64,000 nt of DNA from JBBQZU01 sp038207425 (lineage in GTDB: Bacteria > Bacteroidota > Bacteroidia > Flavobacteriales_D > Cryomorphaceae): NCBI GenBank assembly GCA_038207425.1, contig JBBQZU010000006.1:62001-126000 (forward strand), in the 5' to 3' direction. The notes beneath the pieces were generated by a model that was not told the origin of the DNA, did no database searches, and was given only the letters and a program-made list of their open reading frames with translations. This document shows positions 27,454-37,188 of this stretch, piece by piece. The position numbers were made by a program, and so were the translations under genes. Each line of letters opens with the position of its first letter. Position 1 is the stretch's first letter.

Positions 27454-27722
27454 TTGCTTAATACTATTCGTACGCTTTTCATAGTGAGCGAACCTGCTAA
27501 GGCTTTGTAATTGAAAAGGCCAAGGGAATCTATTTTGTCCAATACCGCCAGGGCGTACAGCAAGGTTAAATAATGCTCAGGGGTCAGGGTAGAGCGTTGA
27601 TACGGGCGGCCTTTGGATTGAGATGCAATAAGTGGTTTATAGTCGCCGCAGAGAAAAAATAGTTCATTTTGGCGCTGGCCCCGGCAAACCCAATCATCAG
27701 CGTACCGCAAGGAATTTAGCAT
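27345..27722 (-). CDS. Hypothetical protein, doubtful, overlapping abgT 3' end
   Basis: The frame encodes 125 residues. Its first 85 (SLRYADDWVCRGQRQNELFF, PEHYLTLLYALAVLDKIDSL) look protein-like and lie outside abgT. The last ~36 are antisense to the end of abgT and are probably read-through sequence. I do not recognise a family. It may be the remnant of a longer gene whose 3' part was lost when abgT was placed here, or a chance frame. A stop codon lies directly upstream of the ATG, so it does not extend. Confidence 0.3.
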   Translation of the reverse strand: MLNSLRYADDWVCRGQRQNELFFLCGDYKPLIASQSKGRPYQRSTLTPEHYLTLLYALAVLDKIDSLGLFNYKALAGSLTMKSVRIVLSNYCPTCMYMDAPGPMGSSRSIQSISNSDHPIRNTIE

Positions 27723-27758
27723 GGATCATTCAGTTGTAACCCGATGGTGAATCTTACT

Positions 27759-28352
27759 TCAGCTTCCAATAATCAAGACCCCACTATACCAAAAGCGAAC
27801 CCCGGAAACCTCTGGCAGCGTAATATGATTCGGCTCCGTTATGATACCAAATACATTTCCGTAGCGGTAATCGCCAAATATTGCACATCCTAGCTTTCGA
27901 ATGTCGGTGGGGGTCATTAACCAGCTCGATGTTTTGGTATCGTGTGGAGCGAATATTTGCAGGTGCCGGTATTGTGCTTCTGTCAATAATTCAATACCGA
28001 TTGCTACAGCCCAATCGAGCGCGCTGTTTTTTGGTTTGTTTTCTTTCCTTGAATGGAGCGCTAAGCCATCGTAGCATAGACTTCCGCGGCCGGAAGGACT
28101 TTCGGTAGCACAATCAAAAAAAACATATTGCCCAATGTTCTTATCAAAATCCACAACGTCGGGTTCGCCGCCGGTTTTTTCCATTTCATTGAGCGCCCAG
28201 AGTTTGTCGACATTGGCTTCAAGCCTTGCACGCACCTTTGGCCAATTGATGTTTTGATGGCGGGCCATGTTTTGCTCAAAACGCACTTTCAATGCATCAA
28301 TCAACTCATGTTGTTGTGCTGTGGATAATGTTCTGTTGGCGCTGGTTGTCAT
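27759..28352 (-). CDS. DUF4256 family protein with frameshifted C-terminus
   Basis: The frame encodes 197 residues. It is a clear DUF4256 protein over most of its length (LKVRFEQNMARHQNINWPKV, SPSGRGSLCYDGLAL, TKTSSWLMTPTDIRKLGCAI). After GNVF the expected family ending appears in another frame: YHNGAESYYAARGFRGSLLV followed by TAG at 27784-27786. A one-base deletion near 27846-27852 explains this. The present frame instead ends in an unrelated tail. The function of DUF4256 is unknown. It could be a real recent mutation or a sequence error. The neighbouring lipoprotein gene shows the same kind of defect. Confidence 0.75.
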   Translation of the reverse strand: MTTSANRTLSTAQQHELIDALKVRFEQNMARHQNINWPKVRARLEANVDKLWALNEMEKTGGEPDVVDFDKNIGQYVFFDCATESPSGRGSLCYDGLALHSRKENKPKNSALDWAVAIGIELLTEAQYRHLQIFAPHDTKTSSWLMTPTDIRKLGCAIFGDYRYGNVFGIITEPNHITLPEVSGVRFWYSGVLIIGS

Positions 28353-28400
28353 CGTTCAAAATTCTGTGAATTACTTGACGCATTGAATTACCATGCTTAG

Positions 28401-28442
28401 CAATTTGCTTCAATTCAAAACTAGTGGAAATTAATTTATCCT
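28401..28442. repeat. 42-bp repeat, copy A (partner at 29173-29214)
   Basis: This segment matches 29173-29214 at about 35 of 42 positions, including the shared words GCTTCAA and GGAAATTAATT. Copy A covers the end of the frameshifted lipoprotein gene and copy B lies just upstream of that gene, 772 bases away. A partial gene-tail duplication is the simplest reading. Confidence 0.5.
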
Positions 28443-29059
28443 TTTCAAGTAAAGAGGACTAAAGCCAATATCGCGGATACTGATGATGCCGTATACCATA
28501 TCGCCCTTTTGAATTTCGCGGTAAGCAAGTTGTATTGGTTCAATTCGCTGAGCATTTTTTTATTTGCCGAAGAAGCGGTTACCATATTGATTAAAGTGAC
28601 GGACGGCCCAAGCACCAGGCCAACCGGATACGTTTCCGAAGTTGTTTCGGTTGTTACAGTAAGGTTCACAAACGCAAGCGAGAGATACGGCAGGTAAGCG
28701 GCAGCATGTTGCTTCAGCAAAGCTTGGGTTTCGTCCGGTTGCAACGTCATTAGTTTAATCTGTCCTGAATAAAAATCTGTATTGCAACCAATGACAATGG
28801 TGGTATCCGAATGGTTGGTAACCTTTACTGCTACGGGTTTTAATCCCTTCTTGAGTTCTTTACGGGCATATTTTTTGTTTCCTTTTGTACGCAACACATC
28901 GTATTTGTACGATAACTCCAACCCATCATAATTTTCTGTTGCATTAAATTTCAACGCCGAAGGGTTTATGGGTTTATAGAACGAGGCACATCCTGTAATC
29001 AGAATGACCGAAATCAAAAACGAAATATTTCTGAAGCTTTTCTTCAAAGTTTGTGTCAT
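28431..29059 (-). CDS. Small lipoprotein, frameshifted near the C-terminus
   Basis: From ATG 29059 the protein has a lipoprotein signal (FLISVILITGC) and a body with SYKYDVLRTKGNKKYARKE and VKVTNHSDTTIVIGCNTDFY, resembling beta-sandwich proteins of unknown function. The open frame stops at 28445 with an unrelated tail (KRAIWYTASS). In the other frame the sequence continues naturally as YREIQKGDMVYGIISIRDIG and ends KRIN with TAA at 28431-28433. A one-base deletion near 28521-28528 (probably GGCT to GCT) would restore it. It would be a membrane-anchored protein of about 208 residues. In-frame ATGs upstream at 29095 and 29065 are less likely because they lengthen the signal peptide. Confidence 0.65.
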
Positions 29060-29172
29060 TGGCATTCCGTAACTCGGTATCAAAGTAAACTCCAAATTTG
29101 CTGAAAACTATATGGTCAAAAAAAGCTTTCGTTTTTTTTTTTTAGGCAAAAGCGAATTTGAAATATGGTCGG

Positions 29173-29214
29173 CAAGATGCTTCAACTCAAAAATATCGGA
29201 AATTAATTGATCCT
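29173..29214. repeat. 42-bp repeat, copy B
   Basis: This is the partner of 28401-28442, with about seven mismatches. It lies between the symporter gene and the lipoprotein gene. A run of T residues is also present at about 29131-29143. Confidence 0.5.
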
Positions 29215-29241
29215 GCCATTCATCTTATTGTAGCCGTGTTC

Positions 29242-30810
29242 TTACCAAAACATGGTATACAGCAACCCCAGTACCAATACAATCCCCATAGAGGCGATAT
29301 TGAAAGCCGGGCCGGTTTTGAAAAGATCGGTACCGAAAATAATGGCTTTGGGTGAATTTTCTTTGCTTTCAACCAGTGAAAGCGAAACAATAAGGGCCGA
29401 GAGAATTAGGAATACCAAACCCATTTGGTCGAGAAATGGCATGGAAGGAAACAAAAGGTCTATGGCAATGCTCACGGGCACTGAAGCAATGGCCGACCAA
29501 AGTGCCGCGGTTCCTGTGGTGCGTTTCCAAAACAAGCCAAACATAAAAAGCACTACAATTCCAGGGCTCACATAGCCGGTGTATTTTTGGATAAACTGAA
29601 ATATTTGTTCTTCACCGCCTAGCAGCGGCTGCGCCACAATTACCGCAATAGCCACCGAAATTACACCAACGAGCCGTCCGATATTTACAAGTTTTTTCTC
29701 CGATGCTTTTGCGCCAAAAAATGGTTTATATATATCCATTGTAAATATGGTAGCAGTGCTGTTCATCATAGAACTAAGCGATGAGAGCGCCGCCGCTATG
29801 AGTGCTGCAAAAGCCAACCCCCGCACCCCAACAGGCACCAGATTGCCAAGCAGCCATGGATATGCGGCATCGGGACGCTCAATATCAGCCTGCATTACAA
29901 AAGCCGCTATGCCCGGTATTACCACAATAAGCGGAATGAGCAATTTAAGAAACCCCGCAAAAGCCAATCCTTTCTGGGCTTCCTTTATATTTTTTGCGGC
30001 AAGCGCCCGCTGAATGATGTACTGATTACAACCCCAGTAACTCAGGTTTGCTATCCACATACCGCCCACCAAAACGGTAAGGCCGGGCAAGTCTTTGTAG
30101 TAGGGATTCTCTTTACTCAGAATCATATCAAATTTATCAGGGGCCTCAGTATACAATAATTTCAATCCGCTCACCACACCGTTGCCGCCGCTTACCGCGT
30201 TGAGCGCCAAATAGGTTGTAACCAATCCACCGAAGATGAGAAATACCACCTGCACCACATCTGTCCACGCTACTGCCTTCAATCCGCCGTAAATCGAATA
30301 GGCCACCGAAATAACAGCAAGTCCTATAATTGACTGGAGCATGCTAATGCCCAGCACCACACTGAGCGCCAGCGATGAAAGGTATAGCACCGTAGTAAGG
30401 TTTACAAAAGTGTAAAGCAAAACCCAAAATACTGCAAGGATGGTTCGGATTCGGCTGTCGTAGCGCAATTCGAGAAACTGTGGCAGGGTGAAAATCTTCT
30501 TTTCCAGAAAAATGGGAAGAAAATACTTGGCTACAACAATGAGTGTAAGCGCCGCCATCCACTCATAGCTTGCTATGGCAAGCCCCAGCGCATAGCCCGA
30601 ACCCGACATGCCAATAAATTGCTCTGCAGAAATATTTGCTGCAATCAACGAAGCGCCGATCGCCCACCAGGGTAAGGCATTGCCGGCTAAAAAATAATCT
30701 TTCGAATTCGTTATATGACCCTTCTTTTCCCGCGAAATCCAAAGTCCAAAGGCAACAATAAAAACACAATATCCTCCGAAAATGACAAAATCCAGTGTAG
30801 AGAAATTCAT
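29242..30810 (-). CDS. Sodium/solute symporter (SSS, vSGLT-like), PUL sugar importer
   Basis: This 522-residue protein has about 14 membrane segments. It includes the SSS features DYFLAGNALPWWAIGASLIA, ANISAEQFIGMSGSGYA, SYWGCNQYIIQRALAAKN and LAFAALIAAALSSLSSMMNS, the last being the Na2-site region. This pattern matches Na+/glucose-galactose symporters of the vSGLT type. It is divergent from the SusC gene across 514 bases and is the only inner-membrane sugar transporter at the PUL. I infer that it imports glucose released in the periplasm. Confidence 0.88.
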   Translation of the reverse strand: MNFSTLDFVIFGGYCVFIVAFGLWISREKKGHITNSKDYFLAGNALPWWAIGASLIAANISAEQFIGMSGSGYALGLAIASYEWMAALTLIVVAKYFLPIFLEKKIFTLPQFLELRYDSRIRTILAVFWVLLYTFVNLTTVLYLSSLALSVVLGISMLQSIIGLAVISVAYSIYGGLKAVAWTDVVQVVFLIFGGLVTTYLALNAVSGGNGVVSGLKLLYTEAPDKFDMILSKENPYYKDLPGLTVLVGGMWIANLSYWGCNQYIIQRALAAKNIKEAQKGLAFAGFLKLLIPLIVVIPGIAAFVMQADIERPDAAYPWLLGNLVPVGVRGLAFAALIAAALSSLSSMMNSTATIFTMDIYKPFFGAKASEKKLVNIGRLVGVISVAIAVIVAQPLLGGEEQIFQFIQKYTGYVSPGIVVLFMFGLFWKRTTGTAALWSAIASVPVSIAIDLLFPSMPFLDQMGLVFLILSALIVSLSLVESKENSPKAIIFGTDLFKTGPAFNIASMGIVLVLGLLYTMFW

Positions 30811-31324
30811 CTGATCAAGTTTTTGATTAATAAACAGAGTAAATCACTTTTGCAAACCATACCAAGGCAGGTGCAAGTATAGCAGGTATTTTGTGTGTTC
30901 GATAAACACATTTCAATTATGCGGAATATTTTATGTCTAATGGTCTTCGTACAAATACTTAAAAAAGTTTCTATCGAAATTTCCTTTAGGCATGGGCAGG
31001 CCATACAAGCGATCTTGGATTGAAAGGCTGATAAGTAAAATTCACCGAATACCAACAAATGGCTGAGAGAAGTAGCGATTCGCCAGCCGCAGTATTTATG
31101 CATCTGAATGTGGGTTTCGAATTGATCCGGGCGTTTTAACATATTTAACAGCGGTTCGCTTTTAGAATTGAAAGCCACTAAGACAAGATATTGCGCTGAA
31201 GACCAAATGCTCCTTCTGGTTGGGAAATAATATTTTAATACCTACACGTTTCCCAGAATAACTTATCTACATTGCGTCAATTAACAATCGCTTAACTTAT
31301 CGAAAACCGGATAACCTTTCAGCC
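30811..31324. other. Divergent PUL control region, no gene seen
   Basis: These 514 bases between the symporter and SusC genes must carry both promoters. I see no protein-like frame and no regulator gene. Just before the SusC ATG, GGATAACCTTTC (31310-31321) contains a near match (TAACCTTTC) to the -7 element. No hybrid two-component, ECF sigma or SusR-type gene is found anywhere in the PUL, so its control must come from elsewhere. Confidence 0.45.
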
Positions 31325-34300
31325 ATGATTAGGACTTTACTTTCCACCGTATTCGCCTTCATGGTCATTAGCGGTGCAGCGCAAACCAACATCACCGGCG
31401 TTGTGAGAGACGCTGATACAAATGAGACTCTTCCGGGGGTAACTATTTACACCAATGCCAGTGGCTCGGGCACTGCGAGTGATATGGATGGCAAATATGC
31501 AATCACAACAAAAGCCCAGGACGATTCGCTTACCTTCTCATTCATAGGTTACAAAGCTCAGGCAGTTGCAATTGGCGGCCGCAGCAAGATCGATATTTTG
31601 CTGGCGCCTGATGTGCGCATGCTCGATGAGTTTGTAATAGTAGGGTATGGCAAACAGCGCAAGAGCGACCTTACCGGTGCCATTACCACAGTAGGTTCAG
31701 AAGAGATAACGAAAGTGCCGGCCAGCAATCCCATGCAGGCCATGCAGGGAAAGGTTGCAGGATTGCAGGTAGGTGCAGCTACAGGTGCGCCGGGCAGCAG
31801 CCCCGTGGTAAGGCTCAGGGGTGTGGGTACCTTCAATGATGCATCGGTACTTTACGTAGTTGACGGGGTATTTACTAACGACATCAATTTTCTTTCATCA
31901 AATGATATAGAAAGTATGACGGTGCTGAAGGATGCTTCGGCCACAGCGCTATACGGCTCGCGTGGTGCCAATGGGGTTATCGTGGTTGCTACCAAGAGAG
32001 GTAAAATTTCAGATGATGGCAAGCCCAGATTTCAATTCGATGCCGAGTATAGCCTGCAAAAACTTTACAAAAAGATCGACCTTCTCAATGGCCGCGAGTT
32101 TGCACAGGTACTCAACGTAATCAACCCCGGTACATTCAATAATATTGACCGGGTGTCAAACACCGACTGGCAAGACTTGATATTCAGAGATTTTGCTCCC
32201 ATGCAATCCTATAATTTTTCACTATCTGGGGCGAGTGAGAAAAACCAATATTACCTTGGTATTGGCTATTTTAAGCAGGAAGGAATTATTCCTAAATCAG
32301 ATTTTGAAAGGGTTACCATCAAGCTCAACAACCAATACAGCCTCACCGATAAAATCAGGTCAGGGGTGAGCCTTATTGCTACACCAAGCAGAAGTCACGG
32401 CGCTCCCAATGTTATTGCAAATGCATACCGTGCCTGGCCTACTGAAGTACCCTTTAATCCCGATGGAAGCTTTGCAGATGTGCTGGGTGGGGGCAATCCA
32501 CTGGCTACCATAGAGTACACTAACAATGAAACAAACGCATTGCTAAGTCTTGGCAATATGTATGTTGAGTTCGATTTGTTCAAAGGTTTTACCGCCAAAT
32601 CGAGCCTTGGGTATGAAGTAGAGTACGCGAGCGCCACCTCCTTTACCCCTGTGTTTCGGGTAGGGCCTTTGCAGGAAAATGTGAGCAGTGTGCTTAATAA
32701 GTCCAGCTTTCAGCGGTTTAACTGGCTTTGGGAAAACACTTTGGCCTATCAGAAGGAAGTAGGGAAGCACCGTTTTGATGCGTTGGCCGGTATTACTTCT
32801 CAGCAAAATAAAAGCGAAAGCATTGGCGGAACTACCCGTTATTTAATTGACGAAGACCCCAATCTCTGGTATCTGAGCTCAGGCGATAATGAGTTTCTAA
32901 CGGTATTCAATGGCGCTGAAACAACAAGTATTGCTTCCTATCTTTTTAGGGTCAACTACACGTTTGATAACAGATTTCTGTTTACAGGAAATTTCAGAAG
33001 AGATGGCAGTTCAAAATTCGGAATTAACAACCGATACGGAAACTTTGGTTCGGTGGCAGTGGGTTGGAACATCATGAACGAATCATTTATGGCAGGGCTT
33101 CAGAACAAGATACAAACCATCAAACTTCGTGCGAGCTATGGCACTGTAGGCAATGAAAAAATACCTTGGGACAGGCAGTACACGCTTGTGCAAAATGGTC
33201 AGAACGTAGTTTTAGGGCCCGGCGAAACTATTGTAACCGGTGCTTCATATGGCGTAACCGGCAATCCGAATCTGCGCTGGGAAACAACCGAACAAATCAA
33301 TATAGGTTTTGAATTTGGCGTGCTGAACAACCGCCTTACTGGCGAGATGGACTATTACAATAAAACCACATCTGATATACTTCTCAACCTTCAGAATCCG
33401 GGGCATATGGGCAACGGGGCATTTCAGTTTACCACCTACAACGCTGCTAAAGTGCGCAACAGTGGATTTGAGTTTATGCTCAACTGGAAGGACGATATCA
33501 ACAATGATCTCTACTACGAGGTTGGCGTACTCGGTGCCACGGTAAAAAATGAAGTGCTTAAAATGGGTCAATTCTCCGAATCGAGCGAGCCCATTGCAGC
33601 CGGAGCCTTGGGCAATGGCCAGTTGGTAACACTCACGCAGGTAGGAGGGCCCATCGGCGCGTTTTATGGATACCAGGCTATTGGTGTATTTCAGGACGAA
33701 GCTGAACTGGCATCATCTCCGAGCCTGCCAAATCAGCAAGTTGGCGACTTGCGTTTTGCTGATACCAACGGCGATGGAATACTCAATGAGCGCGATATGA
33801 CCCAAATTGGTTCAAATATTCCCGATTTTATTTATGGCTTTAATTTCAATGTTGGCTACAAAGGTTTTTCAGTAGGTATGGATTTTAACGGACAGGTGGG
33901 CAATGAGCTGTACAACGGAAAAGACGCTGTGAGACCAGACCAATATAACTATGAAGCCAATGTAGCCGGTCACTGGACAGGACCCGGTACTTCCAATACA
34001 GAACCCCGACCTACTGCAAGCGGCGTTAATTATTTACAATCTGACAGGTTTGTCCAAAGCGGTTCTTTCTTCAGGTTGCGCACCGCTACCATCGCGTACC
34101 AACTTCCCGATAAACTCCTCGATAATGTGAAAATCCGCAAGGCCTCGGTATACCTGCGCGGAACGAATCTTTTCACCTTTACAAAATACACCGGATATAC
34201 TCCGGAAATTGTGAGCAACAATGTGCTCAGTTCAGGAATCGATTTGGGAGTATACCCCGTCACTTCCATCTATTCAATTGGTCTTAATATTTCATTCTAA
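31325..34300 (+). CDS. SusC-like TonB-dependent outer membrane transporter
   Basis: This 991-residue protein has a signal peptide (FAFMVISGAAQ), then a CarboxypepD_reg-like domain (~22-100, ITGVVRDADTNETLPGVTIY). A plug domain (~115-225) follows with the SusC hallmarks LDEFVIVGYGKQRKSDLTGA and DASATALYGSRGANGVIVV. A beta-barrel of about 750 residues completes it, ending in the outer-membrane motif SIGLNISF. It would import glycan oligomers with energy from TonB. No FecR-interaction domain is present at the N-terminus, so it does not signal to an anti-sigma factor. The SusD gene follows after 12 bases. Confidence 0.94.
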   Translation: MIRTLLSTVFAFMVISGAAQTNITGVVRDADTNETLPGVTIYTNASGSGTASDMDGKYAITTKAQDDSLTFSFIGYKAQAVAIGGRSKIDILLAPDVRMLDEFVIVGYGKQRKSDLTGAITTVGSEEITKVPASNPMQAMQGKVAGLQVGAATGAPGSSPVVRLRGVGTFNDASVLYVVDGVFTNDINFLSSNDIESMTVLKDASATALYGSRGANGVIVVATKRGKISDDGKPRFQFDAEYSLQKLYKKIDLLNGREFAQVLNVINPGTFNNIDRVSNTDWQDLIFRDFAPMQSYNFSLSGASEKNQYYLGIGYFKQEGIIPKSDFERVTIKLNNQYSLTDKIRSGVSLIATPSRSHGAPNVIANAYRAWPTEVPFNPDGSFADVLGGGNPLATIEYTNNETNALLSLGNMYVEFDLFKGFTAKSSLGYEVEYASATSFTPVFRVGPLQENVSSVLNKSSFQRFNWLWENTLAYQKEVGKHRFDALAGITSQQNKSESIGGTTRYLIDEDPNLWYLSSGDNEFLTVFNGAETTSIASYLFRVNYTFDNRFLFTGNFRRDGSSKFGINNRYGNFGSVAVGWNIMNESFMAGLQNKIQTIKLRASYGTVGNEKIPWDRQYTLVQNGQNVVLGPGETIVTGASYGVTGNPNLRWETTEQINIGFEFGVLNNRLTGEMDYYNKTTSDILLNLQNPGHMGNGAFQFTTYNAAKVRNSGFEFMLNWKDDINNDLYYEVGVLGATVKNEVLKMGQFSESSEPIAAGALGNGQLVTLTQVGGPIGAFYGYQAIGVFQDEAELASSPSLPNQQVGDLRFADTNGDGILNERDMTQIGSNIPDFIYGFNFNVGYKGFSVGMDFNGQVGNELYNGKDAVRPDQYNYEANVAGHWTGPGTSNTEPRPTASGVNYLQSDRFVQSGSFFRLRTATIAYQLPDKLLDNVKIRKASVYLRGTNLFTFTKYTGYTPEIVSNNVLSSGIDLGVYPVTSIYSIGLNISF

Positions 34301-34312
34301 ATAAAAACTGCA

Positions 34313-35803
34313 ATGAAAAACCACAATACTCAAATGGCATTTAAACGGGTGTCCACCCTGGCATTTGTTACAACGGCACTCCTTGTAGTAAGCGGATGTT
34401 CAAAAGACTTTCTGGACAATCCCCCGCAGGGTTTTCTCACCAATGCAATTTTTCCTGAAAACCCTGAGCAGGCTCAACTTGCCGTAAATGGTATGTATGC
34501 CGACCTACGGCAATGGAATCTATATTACGGTGGCTTTCCAATCGTTGATATAATGAGTGATGATGCCCGAAAAGGAAGTAATCCTGGTGACGGAGCTTTT
34601 CTGTTGCAATTCGACGAGTTCACCTTTACCGCTGATATAGGTGATATTGCCAATTGGTACACCACCCTATATGAAGCCATCAAATCAACCCACGTAGTAA
34701 TAGACCGTGTACCTGAAATTGACATGGATCAGACTATAAAAAACAGGCATATCGCTCAGGCGCGCTTTCTAAGAGCATTGCACTACTTCAGCCTGGTGCG
34801 CGGCTTTGGCGATGTTCCAAAAGTGGTAAACCTTACACCCGATCCGGGTTTGCCCCGCTCTCCAAAAGCTGAAATTTACAACGAGATCATTATACCCGAT
34901 TTGTTATTTGCCATTGCCAATTTGCCAACCAAAGCAGAATGGGCTTCGGTAGATCTTGGTCGCGCAAGCAAAGGAGCCGCGCAGGCATTGCTTGCCAAGG
35001 CATATTTGTATACCAACGATTTTCCCAATGCAGAACTTCAGGCAATGGATGTAATCAACTCGCAACTTTACGACCTGGAATTTGAATTTTCAAATGCTTT
35101 CCTGCCCATAGGCGAGTTTGGCATAGAATCAGTCTTTGAAGTGGGAGCGGTACCATTTGGTACAGGCGCTACAGGCGGTAATCAGTTTGCCAATACGCAG
35201 TCGGTACGGGGTAATCCAAACCGCGGATGGGGTTTCAACCGTCCGAGCCTTGACCTTATGGCTGCATATGAATCAGATGATCCAAGAAGAGATGCTTCCA
35301 TTGTTTTTCTTGGTGAAGTGCTCGATGGAGTGCCGATATTGGGTGATATCAGTACGCCCGATTCCACTTTTCAAAATGGGATACTCATAGAAATAGAATG
35401 TTACAATCAAAAAGTATGGGTGCCAGGTAGTTCTACCGAAGAGCCTTTCGGCTACAATGTAAAGGAAATGCGTTATGCTGAAGTGCTGCTTATTGCTGCT
35501 GAGGCGATGAACAAAAATGGAAATAGCGGCGGCGCTTTGATGCAACTGAACAAATTGCGCCAAAGGGCAGGAGTAGCGGACATCACCGAGAGCGACCCCG
35601 TTGCGCTGCATCAGGCCATTATGCTAGAACGACGACGAGAAATGGCCCTCGAGCAAGAGCGCTTCTTTGATTTGGTGCGCACCGGAATGGCACCGGAAGT
35701 TCTCGGCCCGTATGGTTTTGTAACCGGTAAACATGAAACTTTCCCTATGCCAGCAAGTGAAAGAGCATTGAATCCTAACCTGGTTCAGTCAGGCGGATGG
35801 TGA
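34313..35803 (+). CDS. SusD-like glycan-binding lipoprotein
   Basis: This 496-residue protein is a lipoprotein with Cys29 in VVSGCSKDF. The TPR-containing SusD fold is shown by DFLDNPPQGFLTNAIFPENP at the N-terminus, the helix ARFLRALHYFSLVRGFGDVP, and the late signature RRREMALEQERFFDLVRTG. It forms the lid on the SusC transporter and captures oligosaccharides on the cell surface. Expected substrate from context is a beta-1,2-glucan. It lies 12 bases after susC and 80 bases before the LamG lipoprotein. Confidence 0.94.
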   Translation: MKNHNTQMAFKRVSTLAFVTTALLVVSGCSKDFLDNPPQGFLTNAIFPENPEQAQLAVNGMYADLRQWNLYYGGFPIVDIMSDDARKGSNPGDGAFLLQFDEFTFTADIGDIANWYTTLYEAIKSTHVVIDRVPEIDMDQTIKNRHIAQARFLRALHYFSLVRGFGDVPKVVNLTPDPGLPRSPKAEIYNEIIIPDLLFAIANLPTKAEWASVDLGRASKGAAQALLAKAYLYTNDFPNAELQAMDVINSQLYDLEFEFSNAFLPIGEFGIESVFEVGAVPFGTGATGGNQFANTQSVRGNPNRGWGFNRPSLDLMAAYESDDPRRDASIVFLGEVLDGVPILGDISTPDSTFQNGILIEIECYNQKVWVPGSSTEEPFGYNVKEMRYAEVLLIAAEAMNKNGNSGGALMQLNKLRQRAGVADITESDPVALHQAIMLERRREMALEQERFFDLVRTGMAPEVLGPYGFVTGKHETFPMPASERALNPNLVQSGGW

Positions 35804-35883
35804 AATTATCCCAATTATATCGCTACTCAGCTAATATGTGTTAGCTTTACACACCATAAACCCAAACTTAATCTCTAGTTAAT

Positions 35884-37161
35884 ATGAAAATCCAAAAAAA
35901 ACTATTTGGTATGCTTATGATTGCAGGCCTGGTAGTATTCAGTTCGTGTAATAACGACGATTCAGAAGATACCCCTCCGGGCTTGACGATCAACAGCATG
36001 AAAACATCAGATGGTACAGACCTTTATGGAGCTACCAATGCTACCGGTGTTGGTCTTGACCAATCAGTAGTGATTGTATTCAGCGCTGCTGTTGATGCTA
36101 CTTCACTTGCCGCTGTAGCTATAATGAACGGAAGCACAGCAGTTGCTGCTTCAGTAACTGCCTCAGGCAGCACAGTAACCATTGATCCTACTGACAATCT
36201 ATTTGGCGGAACAATTTACACTGTGAAAGTGCAAGGTGTGAAGTCTACTGCCGGCGCCACTGCATCAACTGTAAATGTAAACTTTACTACTTCAGGTATT
36301 GGCTTGGGTACTGCGCCGCAGGCGGGCAATCAGCGCATGTATCTCCAATTGAATGGCAATATTGTCGACGTCACTGGAAATGCTACATCTGAGTTCGTTC
36401 AAGTAACTTATGCAGCAGACCGTTTTGGCAATCCAAATTCTGCAGCTAATTTTGGCGGATCAGTTGGGGCAGTAGGTACAGGTGATATTGTTGAATTGAG
36501 CGGAGATAACTTTTTATTTCCAAGTATGACTTACAGTCTTTGGGTGAAAATTGACCATGCAGACTATCCACTTGGTGGGGGCAAAAGAGTTTTTGGTATC
36601 GGAGCAGAACGAGGTTATTTTCTGGAGTTCGGTGATAATGGTGTTGCTTGGATGAAAGTAGCTACGAGCCATGAAGTCAATCCTGACCCGGGAAATATTA
36701 ATTATGCCACAGCTTGGGGAGATAACATAAATGGAGGCGGTAACGTTGGCGATGCTACATTGGTAAACTATCAAGGCTCTATTTCAAATGACATTATGAC
36801 AAGCAACAATTGGCATCAGATTGTGATGGCTTATGATGCAATCACAGCAACAAAATCAATTTATGTTAATGGGACATTAATCACTCAATACAACCTAAGT
36901 TGGAATCCAGATCCGGGTTTCTTGTTTAACATGAAAAACCTGTCATTTAATGATTTGGATGGTGCAAATCCTGTTGTAGGTCTTGATAAAACGCTAACCT
37001 TAGGCTTTACTTCAAGTCGCGCCAATACTTCTACTGGTTGGTCGATATACATGAATGAGCAAAATACCTTTAAAGGTGTTATGGATGACTTCCGAATTTG
37101 GGATGTAGCTCTTACCCAACAACAGGTACTCCAACTCTTCGACGCTGAAAAAGTGCAATAA
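35884..37161 (+). CDS. LamG-domain surface lipoprotein (probable glycan-binding SGBP)
   Basis: This 425-residue protein has a lipoprotein signal (MIAGLVVFSSC, Cys22) followed by the acidic stretch NNDDSED, which suits surface export. Residues ~35-135 form a bacterial Ig-like domain (SVVIVFSAAVDATSLAAVAI). Residues ~150-425 form a concanavalin-like LamG domain (MTYSLWVKIDHADYPLGGG, DDFRIWDVALTQQQVLQLF). It sits where SusE/F-type surface glycan-binding proteins are found, and no catalytic residues of a known hydrolase family are evident. Binding of the PUL glycan is inferred. A strong hairpin follows the stop codon. Confidence 0.85.
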   Translation: MKIQKKLFGMLMIAGLVVFSSCNNDDSEDTPPGLTINSMKTSDGTDLYGATNATGVGLDQSVVIVFSAAVDATSLAAVAIMNGSTAVAASVTASGSTVTIDPTDNLFGGTIYTVKVQGVKSTAGATASTVNVNFTTSGIGLGTAPQAGNQRMYLQLNGNIVDVTGNATSEFVQVTYAADRFGNPNSAANFGGSVGAVGTGDIVELSGDNFLFPSMTYSLWVKIDHADYPLGGGKRVFGIGAERGYFLEFGDNGVAWMKVATSHEVNPDPGNINYATAWGDNINGGGNVGDATLVNYQGSISNDIMTSNNWHQIVMAYDAITATKSIYVNGTLITQYNLSWNPDPGFLFNMKNLSFNDLDGANPVVGLDKTLTLGFTSSRANTSTGWSIYMNEQNTFKGVMDDFRIWDVALTQQQVLQLFDAEKVQ

Positions 37162-37188
37162 TTTATTGCTCTGAATTAATTGATTTTT

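Noticed and set aside
30807..31178. 123-residue minus-strand frame between the symporter and SusC genes
   Set aside because: Cysteine- and methionine-rich with no protein-like pattern, and it overlaps the symporter start; treated as non-coding control region.
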